Assembly: GCA_034437755.1 (NCBI GenBank)
Contig: DAOTTV010000101.1
Coordinates: 1 to 64,000, forward strand
Origin: JAUZRW01 sp034437755
GTDB lineage: Bacteria; Chloroflexota; Anaerolineae; Aggregatilineales; Phototrophicaceae
Direction of reading: 5' to 3'
Length of the DNA stretch: 64,000 nucleotides
The position numbers and the translations under genes are program-made. Shown here piece after piece: positions 1-9,180 of this stretch. Numbering within the stretch: the stretch's first letter is position 1; each line of letters opens with the position of its first letter. The notes under the pieces were generated by a model. It searched no databases, was not told the origin of the DNA, and worked only from the letters and a program-made list of their open reading frames with translations.

Positions 1-648
1 TTGTCTGAGGGTATCTTGTGCTTAAATGTCGCAAGCTATCCGCGAGGAAAACTCAGCACACAGCACTCAGAACTAATGACAGCAACTGCTTCTCACTTCA
101 CATAGAACGTAACAGATAAGGTATTAGAATATTACTTGAGAATAATAAACGCTCACGGGCAATATCATCGCTGTTGGTACAATTCAACAAAGCGCGGCAG
201 ACGTAGCTCATCTCAGCACTTGTCCACAACGCCGATAATTAGGAGAAATACACTATCAATTTTCTACAATAGCGTTTGTCAGCCTCGCCATTAGGTGCAT
301 CTGCGGCAATCATGACCAAGGCATACGAACGCATTAAGCTAGTCAATTCCCACAAATTCAGCGTGATTCAGCGTGATTATCCCGTTCAAACGGCGAAAAC
401 GCTTGTGTAGTCTGCATAAGGGATTGGGCAAATTGACAGGTGATGATGAAAATGTCTCATCAAAACTACACAAGCATCCCCGACAATGCCCAACGCATCT
501 GTCAAATCATATTTGTTGTCACAATCTCACAAAACATCTGTCAAAAATCTTATGAGAAAGCAACGTTATGGGATGGATACAGCGGCGTGTACACTCATGA
601 ACATCAACTGCTTGTTAAATTCTTTAATCCAGTTGGGGGCAATCAAAT
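1..648. other. Gene-free leader region upstream of amt
   Basis: I see no convincing gene here. Two short overlapping ORFs (373-555 and 440-652) have no family resemblance and atypical composition. Small direct repeats are visible: a 10-bp unit repeated twice at about 357-376, and CATCTGTCAAA at 496-506 and again at 535-545. The region probably carries the amt promoter, but no clear -35/-10 pair could be fixed. Confidence 0.5.
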
Positions 649-2091
649 ATGAAAACTCGTAATATGTTATATCGCTTAATATCAGTGGGTGTGGCACTCG
701 CCTTTCTCTTTGTGATGGGCATGTCGTCCTTCGCACAGGATGACGAAGCACCTGTAGACGAAACGGCAACGACCGAAGTCGCCGAAGAGGAAGTCGCCTT
801 CGCGACCGTCGAAGCGGTCGAAACAGTACAAACCAATCTCAACCAGACATGGCTTCTCCTCGCGGCGTTCCTCGTGTTCTTCATGCAAGCGGGCTTCGCG
901 ATGCTTGAGGGTGGTTTCATCCATCATACGGGCGTGATTAACTCTATGGCAGAGAATTTCATGGATGCCTGTGTGACCGCACTCGTCTTCTTCGCGGTCG
1001 GCTTCGGTGTTGCTTATGGCAATACGCTGGGCGCAGGGACGTATGAGAGCGGCATGTTCTTCCTCGGTGGCATCAACGGGACTAGCCCCGGCGATGGCAT
1101 CACCTTCATTGATTTCTTCTTCCAATTTGCGTTCGCCGGTGCCGCCGCAACAATTGCAACTGGCGCGATGGCAGAACGCACGGATTTCCGCGGTAAGCTG
1201 ATTTACTCGGCGATTTTAGGCGCACTTCTGTATCCAGTCGTTGTTCACTGGACATGGGGTGGCGGTCTGCTAGCAGGTTGGGGCTTCATCGACTTTGCCG
1301 GCTCAACGATCGTGCATCAATTCGGCGGCATCATTGCCCTCGTCGGTGCGATTGTAGTCGGCGCACGCTATGGACGCGAATTTGGCAACCCGCCGCAACC
1401 CGCGAACATGATGATGGCATCACTCGGTACGTTTATCTTGTGGTTCGGCTGGTACGGCTTCAACGTCGGTTCGACCCTCGCCGCCGACAATCCTAATATT
1501 ATGGGTTTGGTCGCCGTCAACACGACGCTTGCCGCCGCCGCTGGCGCACTCGCCGCGATGATCGTCTTTTACATCCGCGAGCAAAAATGGAACTTGAGCT
1601 TCATTCTCAACGGGTCACTGGCGGGTTTGGTCGGCATCACAGCAGGCTGTGCCTTCGTCGCGCCCTACGCCGCGATCATCATCGGTTTGACCGCCGGTGT
1701 GGTCGTCGTCTTCACCGTCGATGTTGTCGAATCGTCGAAAGTTGATGATGCCGTCGGTGCGTTCGCTGTGCATGGGGCTTGTGGTGCGCTCGGCTCGCTG
1801 GCAATCGGTTTCTGGGGTATCCCCGCATTGACCGAGACCGCAGGCGGCTTGTTCATGGGCGGTGGCTTCACTCTGCTCGGCATTCAATTGGCAGGTGTCG
1901 TCGTCGTCGCTATTTGGGCAACGGTGACCGGTGTCGCGGTGTTCGTCCCGCTGAAAATGGCTGGTCTGCTCCGCATCAACGAGAAAGCCGAAGAAATGGG
2001 TATCGACGCATACGAACACGATGCCGCACTCTACGGTCACATCCTGCAAATCATCCCGGACAAGAAATCCGCAGAACCCGCCGGGGACTAA
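649..2091 (+). CDS. amt: Ammonium transporter (Amt/MEP/Rh family)
   Basis: Inner-membrane channel for ammonium/ammonia uptake. The 480-aa product starts with a signal-like hydrophobic segment (residues 8-28) ending near SSFAQ. A short acidic linker follows, then the usual eleven-helix Amt core from about residue 64. The pore twin histidines are H223 (in IVHQFGG) and H375 (in AVHGACG). The C-terminal tail (EMGIDAYEHDA) matches the conserved Amt cytoplasmic tail that contacts GlnK. No glnK/glnB gene is adjacent inside the window. The gene is followed by two strong hairpins. The call is secure; the substrate is inferred from the family. Confidence 0.96.
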   Translation: MKTRNMLYRLISVGVALAFLFVMGMSSFAQDDEAPVDETATTEVAEEEVAFATVEAVETVQTNLNQTWLLLAAFLVFFMQAGFAMLEGGFIHHTGVINSMAENFMDACVTALVFFAVGFGVAYGNTLGAGTYESGMFFLGGINGTSPGDGITFIDFFFQFAFAGAAATIATGAMAERTDFRGKLIYSAILGALLYPVVVHWTWGGGLLAGWGFIDFAGSTIVHQFGGIIALVGAIVVGARYGREFGNPPQPANMMMASLGTFILWFGWYGFNVGSTLAADNPNIMGLVAVNTTLAAAAGALAAMIVFYIREQKWNLSFILNGSLAGLVGITAGCAFVAPYAAIIIGLTAGVVVVFTVDVVESSKVDDAVGAFAVHGACGALGSLAIGFWGIPALTETAGGLFMGGGFTLLGIQLAGVVVVAIWATVTGVAVFVPLKMAGLLRINEKAEEMGIDAYEHDAALYGHILQIIPDKKSAEPAGD

Positions 2092-2108
2092 TCAACTTTG
2101 TGAGTTAA

Positions 2109-2138
2109 CGGGGTGAGTTTCCCTCCTTTCTCACCCCG
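2109..2138 (+). terminator. Hairpin after amt
   Basis: A 9-bp perfect stem (CGGGGTGAG with CTCACCCCG, 13-nt loop) begins 17 bp after the amt stop codon. It is followed by a weak T-rich stretch. It probably terminates amt transcription. Confidence 0.6.
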
Positions 2139-2172
2139 CTCAAGCATTTTCTCCTACTATGTGTGTATATGT

Positions 2173-2202
2173 ATGAGGACAGTCCCGATGGACTGTCCTC
2201 AT
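2173..2202. terminator. Perfect 13-bp palindrome between convergent genes
   Basis: ATGAGGACAGTCC pairs perfectly with GGACTGTCCTCAT across a 4-nt CGAT loop. It lies between the convergent amt and cox transcripts. It has no U-tract on either side, so it may act as a bidirectional terminator or an mRNA 3'-end stabiliser. Confidence 0.55.
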
Positions 2203-2264
2203 GCGTTTCATGTCATTGCTGTGGGTGTAGCAAAGCCTTGTACCTGCCGACTTGCCCTGCTATT

Positions 2265-2933
2265 TCAGGACAGCGGTTGGTAGCCCATGCCACCGTCGAC
2301 CGGCACGCCAACCAGATACAGCACCGATAGCGCCACAATAATCAACGGGAGCAAGAGCACCACGCGGAAGATCGGGTTATCGTTATTCAGGTGCATGTAA
2401 TACATCACGACCAGATAGGCTTTGCCGAGAGACGCGATCACCAGCACGCTCACCTTAAAGAACGTCCAACTATCAGGGATGATCTCTGCCCAGATCACCT
2501 CGAACAGCGTCAGCGCGGCAAGCACGCCAAAGATAAAGGTATAGATACCACCGGGGAGCGTCATCTGCTCGCCAGTGAAGGGCAAGGTGAAGGTATCGCT
2601 ATGAGCATGATCGCCCAAAAGCGATTCATCGCGATCAGCAATCACAGCAGTCTCTTGCATGAACGTGGTAATTTCTTCGTTCACCTGTTGCACAGCGGGA
2701 TTATCTTCAGCATCCGCGGCAATTGCCATCGCGTTGGCAACCCCTTCTTCAAAAATATTCTCAGGATCAAGCTGTTGCGCTTCGCCCTGTGGGTCATAGT
2801 CAGGCGTGACCGCTACATCTTCTTTGTCCTCAGTCGGAATATCGGTTCGGTTTTCGACCTCTGCCGGACGCTCGTCAGTCGTGTGATCTGTGTCGTGCGA
2901 CGGTGTCTCTTTGTTTTGTGTTTCGTCAACCAT
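2265..2933 (-). CDS. ctaF: Cytochrome c oxidase subunit IV, caa3-type
   Basis: Small subunit of a heme-copper terminal oxidase. The 222-aa product has a long acidic, hydrophilic N-terminus (residues 1-115), much longer than the roughly 100-aa family norm. Three hydrophobic helices follow at about 128-150, 160-180 and 190-212. The second carries the family signature around KAYLVVMYYMHL. The start lies 15 bp downstream of subunit III, so the two are probably translated from one mRNA. The role of the acidic extension is unknown. Confidence 0.85.
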   Translation of the reverse strand: MVDETQNKETPSHDTDHTTDERPAEVENRTDIPTEDKEDVAVTPDYDPQGEAQQLDPENIFEEGVANAMAIAADAEDNPAVQQVNEEITTFMQETAVIADRDESLLGDHAHSDTFTLPFTGEQMTLPGGIYTFIFGVLAALTLFEVIWAEIIPDSWTFFKVSVLVIASLGKAYLVVMYYMHLNNDNPIFRVVLLLPLIIVALSVLYLVGVPVDGGMGYQPLS

Positions 2934-2948
2934 TGGTAGTCCCCCTTG

Positions 2949-3971
2949 TTAGACCAGATAAATCAGCGTGAACAGCACAATCCAGACGACATCGACAAAG
3001 TGCCAGTATAAGCCGAAGACCTCGACCCCGATGGCATCGCGGTCATATACGCCGCGCATCCCTTGTCGCAGGACATAGAGCGCCCACAACACACCAATGA
3101 GAACGTGTACACCGTGGAAGGCTGTCGGCGCGTAGAAACGCATGCCGAAGTTCGACGCATCCTCGCCCATGATGTTGCTGAAGTAAGTGTTGAACTGATC
3201 GTATGTCGCCGGATCAAGCACAACTGGCGCTGCACCCGAGACAATATCTGACAAGAAGACCTGCCCCGTGTTGAGCGTCGGCAGGGTAATATCCTGATAT
3301 GAGACCGCTTCACCTTCGATCACGGTTGTATACTGTGCGAGATCAATGATGCTGGCGATGTTGTTCGGTTCAAAGTCCAGGCGATAATGATTGACGGTGC
3401 CAATGATCGGGTCGCGCATATCGGCGCTATCGACAGCGGATTCGCTGGCGTAGATGCCGTGTTCATGCAGGTTGACGTTGCTCTCGGTGCCGCCGCTTGC
3501 CAGCGCGACATCCGCTTCGACTTCTAAAACGTCTTCAAACAGCACCGTCTCTACGCTGAAATCGTACTTGTTCAGCGAGATACCCAGATGCGCCAGTTCA
3601 TCATATTCGATGTACTGCCCGCCGAGGAAAGCCGTCCCCATGATTGCTGTCAAGCCGATCCAACCCATGAATTGCTGGCGTTTCCCCATTTCGATCGCAC
3701 GCAAGCCCATGACCATTGCATAGCTCGATGCCAGCAAGATGAAGGTATTGGTCGAAACCAGCGCAATCCCTAGCACGTCCTTCACCAGCGTGACAACTGC
3801 CGGTTCGTTGACGCGGAAAACAGCGTAAGCCGCGATCAAAATCGCAAACAGCACGACTTCGCTCGCCAGATAAAGCCAGACGGCGAACTTCAAATTATTG
3901 TTGTATTCGGTTGTGGCTTCATCCAGCTCGTGATGATGCCCCTGTGATTGATCTAGTGTTATGTCAGCCAT
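2949..3971 (-). CDS. ctaE: Cytochrome c oxidase subunit III with a large periplasmic insertion
   Basis: Membrane subunit of an aa3/caa3-type oxidase. Residues 28-133 form the first helices. The end of the protein (AFHGVHVLIG at 285-294, then GLYWHFVDVVWI) is textbook subunit III. Between them, residues about 134-275 are a roughly 140-aa hydrophilic insertion that ordinary subunit III lacks; this explains the 340-aa length against about 200 usually. From topology the insertion should face the outside. The gene is second in a three-gene minus-strand operon. Subunits I and II are not in the window. Confidence 0.88.
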   Translation of the reverse strand: MADITLDQSQGHHHELDEATTEYNNNLKFAVWLYLASEVVLFAILIAAYAVFRVNEPAVVTLVKDVLGIALVSTNTFILLASSYAMVMGLRAIEMGKRQQFMGWIGLTAIMGTAFLGGQYIEYDELAHLGISLNKYDFSVETVLFEDVLEVEADVALASGGTESNVNLHEHGIYASESAVDSADMRDPIIGTVNHYRLDFEPNNIASIIDLAQYTTVIEGEAVSYQDITLPTLNTGQVFLSDIVSGAAPVVLDPATYDQFNTYFSNIMGEDASNFGMRFYAPTAFHGVHVLIGVLWALYVLRQGMRGVYDRDAIGVEVFGLYWHFVDVVWIVLFTLIYLV

Positions 3972-3992
3972 GTAAATCGCTTTCCCCCTTAT

Positions 3993-4712
3993 TTATTGCC
4001 CGAGTACCTTGGGTAAACCCTTACGCATACTGCGGGCAACCCCTTTCGCACCGCGCCCAACACGGCGAAGCGGTGCCGGTGGCAGTTGTTCATCTTCTTC
4101 CCGTTCGATCTCAGCGACTTCTGCGACTTGTTGGTGTGCGCCGTAGAACAGGAAGGCGATAATGCCCGCGAAGACCACCAACGACAAAATCGTGAAAGCG
4201 ACCATGCCGAGGAACAACACCATCTGCGTCGTCTGGAATGTGCCGACGAAGGGCAGGGTGAACGCGATGCCTGTGCCAAATGCAGCGGCATTCGCGGCGG
4301 GTTCAGCCGTCGTCTGCAAGAACAAGCCCGTCGGTAAGACAGCTAAGAAGTAGAAAGCGCCGATAACCACCAGCGAATAGGTCAAGATGCGCCAGCTATG
4401 GGCGAAAAGCCACGCCAGCGGGCGGAATTGGGCATCGTCGGCATGCTCGGCATCTGCCGGCACGATGGCGTGTTCGTCATGCGCCTCGTGATCGTGCTCG
4501 CCGTGTTCGCTCAATTTGGGGTTAAACGAACCGATCCCCCACAACCAACCCACAATCATCGTGAAAGGAGTCAGGATAAGGGCGATGCCCGGATCCCAAA
4601 CGGGGGTAAGCCCTTGTAAATAACGTAACCCTAAGACGATAAACGCGCCGATCGCAAACCCTATGATTGCGCCCGGAATTGCGCGTGATATACCGGGATT
4701 TTCCATATCCAT
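3993..4712 (-). CDS. Membrane protein of the cytochrome oxidase operon
   Basis: A 239-aa protein with about four membrane segments (roughly 10-30, 38-60, 108-130 and 150-185). A His/Asp/Glu-rich loop (about 68-95, HGEHDHEAHDEH) could bind metal. The C-terminal tail is basic. It is first in the operon with subunits III and IV, only 21 bp before subunit III, so a role in oxidase assembly or as an accessory subunit is likely. I do not recognise a named family. The start ATG at 4712 follows a plausible purine-rich ribosome site. Confidence 0.6.
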   Translation of the reverse strand: MDMENPGISRAIPGAIIGFAIGAFIVLGLRYLQGLTPVWDPGIALILTPFTMIVGWLWGIGSFNPKLSEHGEHDHEAHDEHAIVPADAEHADDAQFRPLAWLFAHSWRILTYSLVVIGAFYFLAVLPTGLFLQTTAEPAANAAAFGTGIAFTLPFVGTFQTTQMVLFLGMVAFTILSLVVFAGIIAFLFYGAHQQVAEVAEIEREEDEQLPPAPLRRVGRGAKGVARSMRKGLPKVLGQ

Positions 4713-5141
4713 AAGCTGATTTCCCTCGAAAATATAGCGTCAAATGTCATCAAGTTTTTGAAAGGCGATGAGGGGTATTGCAACAACTCATCTGCTTAAT
4801 TGTGATACATTGGTAACTACTCAGGTAGAGTCTTCTTGTGGGGTTTCACCCCACGCCCCAGCAGGGGATGTTTCCCCTGCACCCCAGTTTTGCCGAACGC
4901 TTTGCGTTCGGCGGGTACAGGTTCAAAGGACGGTCGTCCTTTGTGGGGGTTCGGGGGCAACGCCCCTGAGTGGTTGCATATATTGTAGCAATAATCGTGA
5001 AAAAAATCACGGTTAAGAGCAAAATTTCACTAATTCGCTACTCATCCACACTCTTTGTACCACAATCACCCCTGCGAAAACAGGGAACCCTAGGCATAAT
5101 GCACGAGATACTACCCTTCATCGAGTGGATAAGGTCATTGT
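4713..5141. other. Intergenic region between divergent operons
   Basis: No gene is seen. The region must hold the promoters of the minus-strand cox operon and of the plus-strand gene at 5142. Its middle (4838-4966) is a compact array of five hairpins, described as a separate repeat. Confidence 0.6.
4838..4966 (+). repeat. Five-hairpin intergenic repeat, copy A
   Basis: Five stem-loops lie end to end: 4838-4854 (GTGGGG stem), 4861-4880 (GCAGGGG), 4892-4912 (GCCGAACGC/GCGTTCGGC), 4924-4943 (CAAAGGAC/GTCCTTTG) and 4954-4966 (GGGGC). The third and fourth have structural counterparts at 48846-48868 and 48879-48898, with different but still paired stem bases. That marks this as a dispersed structured element rather than chance palindromes. 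Confidence 0.75.
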
Positions 5142-5942
5142 ATGGCGATTGATTATGTGATTGATTACGACTGTGTGCCTAAGCAACGCTATGGCACCGA
5201 AGAGATTAAAGAACGTGTGAAAGGGCGCGAGCGCGCGACGATGATGATCCGGCTCTACCGTGAGAACGGCGACGACCGCCCACCATCCGAAATCGGCTTC
5301 GAGTTCACGCGCAGTACCCCCGAAGGCACCGAGGAAAACCGCCTCGTGAAGGTGCAGGATTTACTGGACGACTACGACGAAGTCGCCAAAGTCGCGCATC
5401 ATTGTCAGGGATGCCCCGCCAACCGCACCGGCACGCCTTTCGGTTGTATGGGGGCGATTCAATATCCGATTAGCGGCGCGGGCGAGGCATGGTTACTCAA
5501 CCAGTTGCCCTCGATTGATGAACCGCTGGTGTGGCTATTGCTGAAGCAAGGAGTCGAGAACTTCGCCTATGACGGGCAGACGATCGCCCGCTTGCGCCAG
5601 CAGAACGACACCTACTTCGAGGATAAAGTCGCGGCACAGCGTTTCCTAGGCGAGTTCATGCTGAACGCCAACCAGATATTCGAGATGATCTTCGCCGTGG
5701 GTGATGTTATCCCCAATCATGGCGCGGTGTTGTTGCTGTTCTACAACGCGATCGAGCGCAACGACCTAGAAGCCGCCGACATCATGGCGCTAACGCCGGC
5801 GACAGTCGAGAAGATCAAGAAGTATCCCTTCTTGCATCAGGTGATGGCTGGCGATGATCCCACTACGGCTGAGCTAAAGGGCTTTTTGCAAGCGGTGTAT
5901 GCCGCATGGGCGCTGAATGTGAAGGTGTTGATCGACGCATGA
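5142..5942 (+). CDS. Hypothetical protein with a Cys-x2-Cys-x10-Cys motif
   Basis: A 266-aa soluble protein that I do not recognise. At about residues 87-103 it has HHCQGCPANRTGTPFGC, three closely spaced cysteines and two histidines that could hold zinc or an iron-sulfur cluster. The rest is mixed alpha/beta with a helical C-terminal half. AAGG lies 7 nt before the ATG. It converges on the histidine kinase with a 4-bp gap, so the two are unlikely to be co-transcribed. Confidence 0.7.
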   Translation: MAIDYVIDYDCVPKQRYGTEEIKERVKGRERATMMIRLYRENGDDRPPSEIGFEFTRSTPEGTEENRLVKVQDLLDDYDEVAKVAHHCQGCPANRTGTPFGCMGAIQYPISGAGEAWLLNQLPSIDEPLVWLLLKQGVENFAYDGQTIARLRQQNDTYFEDKVAAQRFLGEFMLNANQIFEMIFAVGDVIPNHGAVLLLFYNAIERNDLEAADIMALTPATVEKIKKYPFLHQVMAGDDPTTAELKGFLQAVYAAWALNVKVLIDA

Positions 5943-5946
5943 CGTG

Positions 5947-7566
5947 CTATCGCTGGAATTCGGTTAATTCGCGTGCGAGTCGCTTTTGCTCCAGCGGCAG
6001 ATAAAAGCTGAAGACACTGCCGTCGCCATAGCGACTGCGCACATCGACTTCGCCCTGATGCCGTTCGATCACGTTCTTCACGAGGCTCAAGCCCAGCCCA
6101 CTGCCCTTGACGCGGTGGGCCGGCGATTGCACGCGGTAGAAAGACTCAAAGACATAGGCGAGATGCTCGTCAGGAATACCGATACCCGTATCTTCGACTT
6201 CAAAATAGAAACTTCGCTTATCATTGCTGGCGCGTACCGTAATCGTGCCACCTTCCGGCGTGTACTTGATGGCGTTACTAATCAAGTTTTCCATTGATTG
6301 CCGCAATAAGACCGGATCAGCAATCACGCGGGGCAAGTTATCGAAGGTCAGCTCGTTATCGAAGGTGATGTCCTTCGCCATTGCCGCCGGACGCATGTTG
6401 ACGATCACCAATTTGACCAGCGCGGCGAGATCCGTATGTTCGTGGAGTTCCAGCGGCGAACTGCGAATGCGCTCGACCCGTAACAGATCATCGACCAGCC
6501 CGCCCATACGATCCAGCACGCCTTTGATAATGCCCACGTATTCATGCACCGGCGACTCGTCATCGGGCGTATCGAGCGCGATCATATCGGTATAGCCGGC
6601 GATCAAGGCTAGCGGACTGCGTAAATCATGGCTAGCGACGCGCAACATCTCGTCTTTAAAGCGCGAGAGATCGTGCAGTTGTGTCACATCGTGCATCACG
6701 ATCACGTAACCCTGCTTCTCGTGCAAGACTTCTTCCCAGATGGACATCGTCACCTGATAATCGACCTGCAAATTGTCAGAGCGCGTCTCAAACGTCCAGC
6801 GTTCGTTGCCCATCAAGCCCGCGTTGATAATCTCGACAATCGGTTCGAAGACGCTATCATGCTCGACAAAATCGTTGATGTTGCGCCCGACGATCATCGC
6901 GGTGCTTCCCGTGTCTAAGAGGGGGATCGCCGCCGGATTGACGAGTTTAATATTGCCCTCTTCGCTGAGCGCCAACAGCACATCTTGCATCGATTGTAAG
7001 ACAGCACTCAGTTGGCGACGCTGGGTGTTCAAATTGTTGAACAACTGCGCGTTACGAATCGAAATCGTCGCCTGATTCGCGATAATCTGCATCAGGCGTA
7101 GGTGATAGGGCTTAAAGTGATTGGGGGCTTCGTGTTCCAGCGTGACAATCGCAATCACGTTGCCCTGATGCAAAAACGGCACACACACTACCGAGCGCGT
7201 GTCGATCGGATCATCAGGAAAGGTAATCCAGCGATCATCTTCGTATGTATCCGTGATGATGTCGCCACGCCGATAACGGCTAACCCAACCCGCGAAACCG
7301 TCCTCCAGCACTTTCGACACGACGCGCACCGATTTATCTTTATCGAGATCGCGCTTGGTAAAAATATAATCCCAATCGACTTCTGCCCCTTCTAGCAAGA
7401 AGAGACTGGTCTTGCTGGCTTTGACTGCTCGACTGACCAGATCAATCACGCGATTCAAGACGCGATCGAGATCAGTCAAAGTCAATAACTGTGATACTTC
7501 TGCCAGTAATTCTAAATCTTCAAATGTGGGTTGATTGTCATGACGCTGAGACATTGTCGGTACCAT
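5947..7566 (-). CDS. GAF-PAS sensor histidine kinase
   Basis: A soluble two-component sensor kinase of 539 aa without membrane segments. In order: GAF domain (about 20-175), PAS domain (about 185-300), HisKA with the phospho-acceptor H313 in VASHDLRSP, and HATPase_c with an N-box (ISNAIKYTPEGG), a G1 box (DTGIGIP) and a G2 box (GSGLGLSLVK). All catalytic boxes look intact. No response regulator is adjacent; the nearest lone receiver domain is at 40648. Signal unknown. The ATG at 7554 is an alternative start. Confidence 0.92.
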   Translation of the reverse strand: MVPTMSQRHDNQPTFEDLELLAEVSQLLTLTDLDRVLNRVIDLVSRAVKASKTSLFLLEGAEVDWDYIFTKRDLDKDKSVRVVSKVLEDGFAGWVSRYRRGDIITDTYEDDRWITFPDDPIDTRSVVCVPFLHQGNVIAIVTLEHEAPNHFKPYHLRLMQIIANQATISIRNAQLFNNLNTQRRQLSAVLQSMQDVLLALSEEGNIKLVNPAAIPLLDTGSTAMIVGRNINDFVEHDSVFEPIVEIINAGLMGNERWTFETRSDNLQVDYQVTMSIWEEVLHEKQGYVIVMHDVTQLHDLSRFKDEMLRVASHDLRSPLALIAGYTDMIALDTPDDESPVHEYVGIIKGVLDRMGGLVDDLLRVERIRSSPLELHEHTDLAALVKLVIVNMRPAAMAKDITFDNELTFDNLPRVIADPVLLRQSMENLISNAIKYTPEGGTITVRASNDKRSFYFEVEDTGIGIPDEHLAYVFESFYRVQSPAHRVKGSGLGLSLVKNVIERHQGEVDVRSRYGDGSVFSFYLPLEQKRLARELTEFQR

Positions 7567-7756
7567 AATTTAAATCGCTATCGTAAGCTTACTAAAACAT
7601 ATTTCAATCATTTATGCCAATCAAAATGTGAAAATTCGCACGACCGCTAGTGTTTTCTAACATAAAAACACGATTTTTCGCTATTGATACGCCATAGTAT
7701 CATCCGAAATGACGAAGCACACAAGTGATTCTATGTAACTGTTGCGGCATCACGCA

Positions 7757-7783
7757 AAACGGACGTACTGCTTGAGTACGCCC
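7757..7783 (-). terminator. Intrinsic terminator after the 181-aa membrane protein
   Basis: Read on the minus strand, GGGCGTAC pairs with GTACGTCC (one G-U) across a 7-nt loop. A T-run follows (AAAA at 7756-7759 on the plus strand). It lies about 40 bp after the stop codon of the 7823-8368 gene. Confidence 0.65.
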
Positions 7784-7822
7784 GGTCAGGTCTACGATGA
7801 AATTGTCGTGTCTACGCGCTTG

Positions 7823-8368
7823 CTACGCGTTCTGCGCCTGGCGATACCCATAGGCAGTTGCGGCGGAACCGAGGAAGATGCCGAAGGTCACGTTAGAGAT
7901 AATCAAAGCGCTGAAGTAGGCGACCGAGCTAATATCCGAGATGCCAATAACCAACGGCAGGACAATCACGGCAATCACCCAGATGACGACACCGTATAAC
8001 AAGCCCACCACAATCCAGAAGGCACGCGGCATACGCGGCATGATGCGCGCGAAGATTGCGCCGTAGACAGCACCGATTGACAGGTGCATGATTGTACCGA
8101 GCAGAATCGGGAAAACGCCGGTTGCCGCGCCTTCACGCAGGAGAACGCTCGCGATCACACGCGGCGATAACCATACATCTTGTCCGGTAGCAACGGCGAG
8201 AATACCGATAATCGCCATGATTGCCACTGACCCCATGAAACCGGCAAATGCACCGGCACGCACCGGCAATTCGCTGAAGTAAGCCTTGGGCGAACGGGTA
8301 TCGCGTGTGGGGTCTTGCGAATTATTACTCATCATATTCGGGTACTGTGACGCATCTGTATTAGCCAT
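7823..8368 (-). CDS. Four-helix membrane protein
   Basis: A 181-aa protein with a polar N-terminus (1-35) and four predicted membrane helices at about 38-60, 82-108, 115-138 and 145-170. The glycine-rich first and last helices (AGAFAGFMGSVA, FGIFLGSAATAYGY) resemble YagU/DUF1440-like or DUF6789-like small membrane proteins, but I cannot assign one firmly. It is transcribed alone and followed by its own terminator. The function is unknown. Confidence 0.7.
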   Translation of the reverse strand: MANTDASQYPNMMSNNSQDPTRDTRSPKAYFSELPVRAGAFAGFMGSVAIMAIIGILAVATGQDVWLSPRVIASVLLREGAATGVFPILLGTIMHLSIGAVYGAIFARIMPRMPRAFWIVVGLLYGVVIWVIAVIVLPLVIGISDISSVAYFSALIISNVTFGIFLGSAATAYGYRQAQNA

Positions 8369-8612
8369 AATACAAGGTCTCCATATCTGTGTGATTTAGT
8401 CACCCTTATCATAGGCGATAACGATCACGAAAGGCTTACTTATCAACCCGACATTCATCATGTACCCATTTGTCTTTCATTTTAGATGACAATCGTCTGT
8501 CCGATCAAATGCTTGAATAGCCCAAGTTTTTGTCGATTCGTTGTCATTGCCCCCAACTTCCCCTATAATTTGTATAAATCGTAGAGCAGTACGGGTTCAA
8601 GAGAGCTAAGTT

Positions 8613-9131
8613 ATGCCCGATGGAAAGCGACACAACCCCTTTGAAGATTTTATCTCTAGTGATTCGTTCGATGTGAGCAAGCTCGATCAACCGATCGCCA
8701 CATCGTTCGATGGTCTGGACGAACAGATGCAAGTCTTTTTCGAGTCTTTGCCGCAACCGCTCACGTATGAATTATGGGATACAGAATTAGACGACCAGCA
8801 GAAGAACATTTGTGCCTATCTCGTGACGGAATTGATCGATCGTGTCCTGCGCGAAAACCACGCGGAAGAATTGCAGGATGTGAGCGACGAAGACTTGATT
8901 CACTTGCTGACGGTGCCGGTCACGCTGGCGTTACTCGCCCAGCAACGCTTGCACACCCCGCCCGAAGGCATATTCGAGCCGCCCCAGCGCGAGCAAGGCG
9001 AGATCGAACCGCGCCCGACGACCAACGACGAATCGCCAGTATCACCACAGTTACTCGCTAATTGGGGCGACTTATTCCGAACACTTAAACATAAATTAAA
9101 CTTATTTTTTAATCGCTTTTTCCGACAATAG
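8613..9131 (+). CDS. Hypothetical acidic protein
   Basis: A 172-aa soluble acidic protein of no recognised family. Residues about 30-110 look helical (DEQMQVFFESLPQPL to VTLALLAQQRL). A Pro/Glu-rich linker follows, and the C-terminus is basic and aromatic (LKHKLNLFFNRFFRQ), which might bind membrane. A weak AAGAGAG ribosome site precedes the ATG. It is convergent with the lipoprotein gene downstream. Confidence 0.65.
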   Translation: MPDGKRHNPFEDFISSDSFDVSKLDQPIATSFDGLDEQMQVFFESLPQPLTYELWDTELDDQQKNICAYLVTELIDRVLRENHAEELQDVSDEDLIHLLTVPVTLALLAQQRLHTPPEGIFEPPQREQGEIEPRPTTNDESPVSPQLLANWGDLFRTLKHKLNLFFNRFFRQ

Positions 9132-9180
9132 TCTTTGCAGGATCGATTGGGTCAAACATCATGGTGATGTCTCTGGCGCA

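Noticed and set aside
373..652. Two short plus-strand ORFs before amt
   Set aside because: No recognisable family, no good ribosome site, odd amino-acid composition, and they overlap each other and the amt leader.
682..1125. Long antisense ORF within amt
   Set aside because: A codon-bias shadow of the amt frame with no independent signal; many similar antisense frames occur in this GC-rich window.
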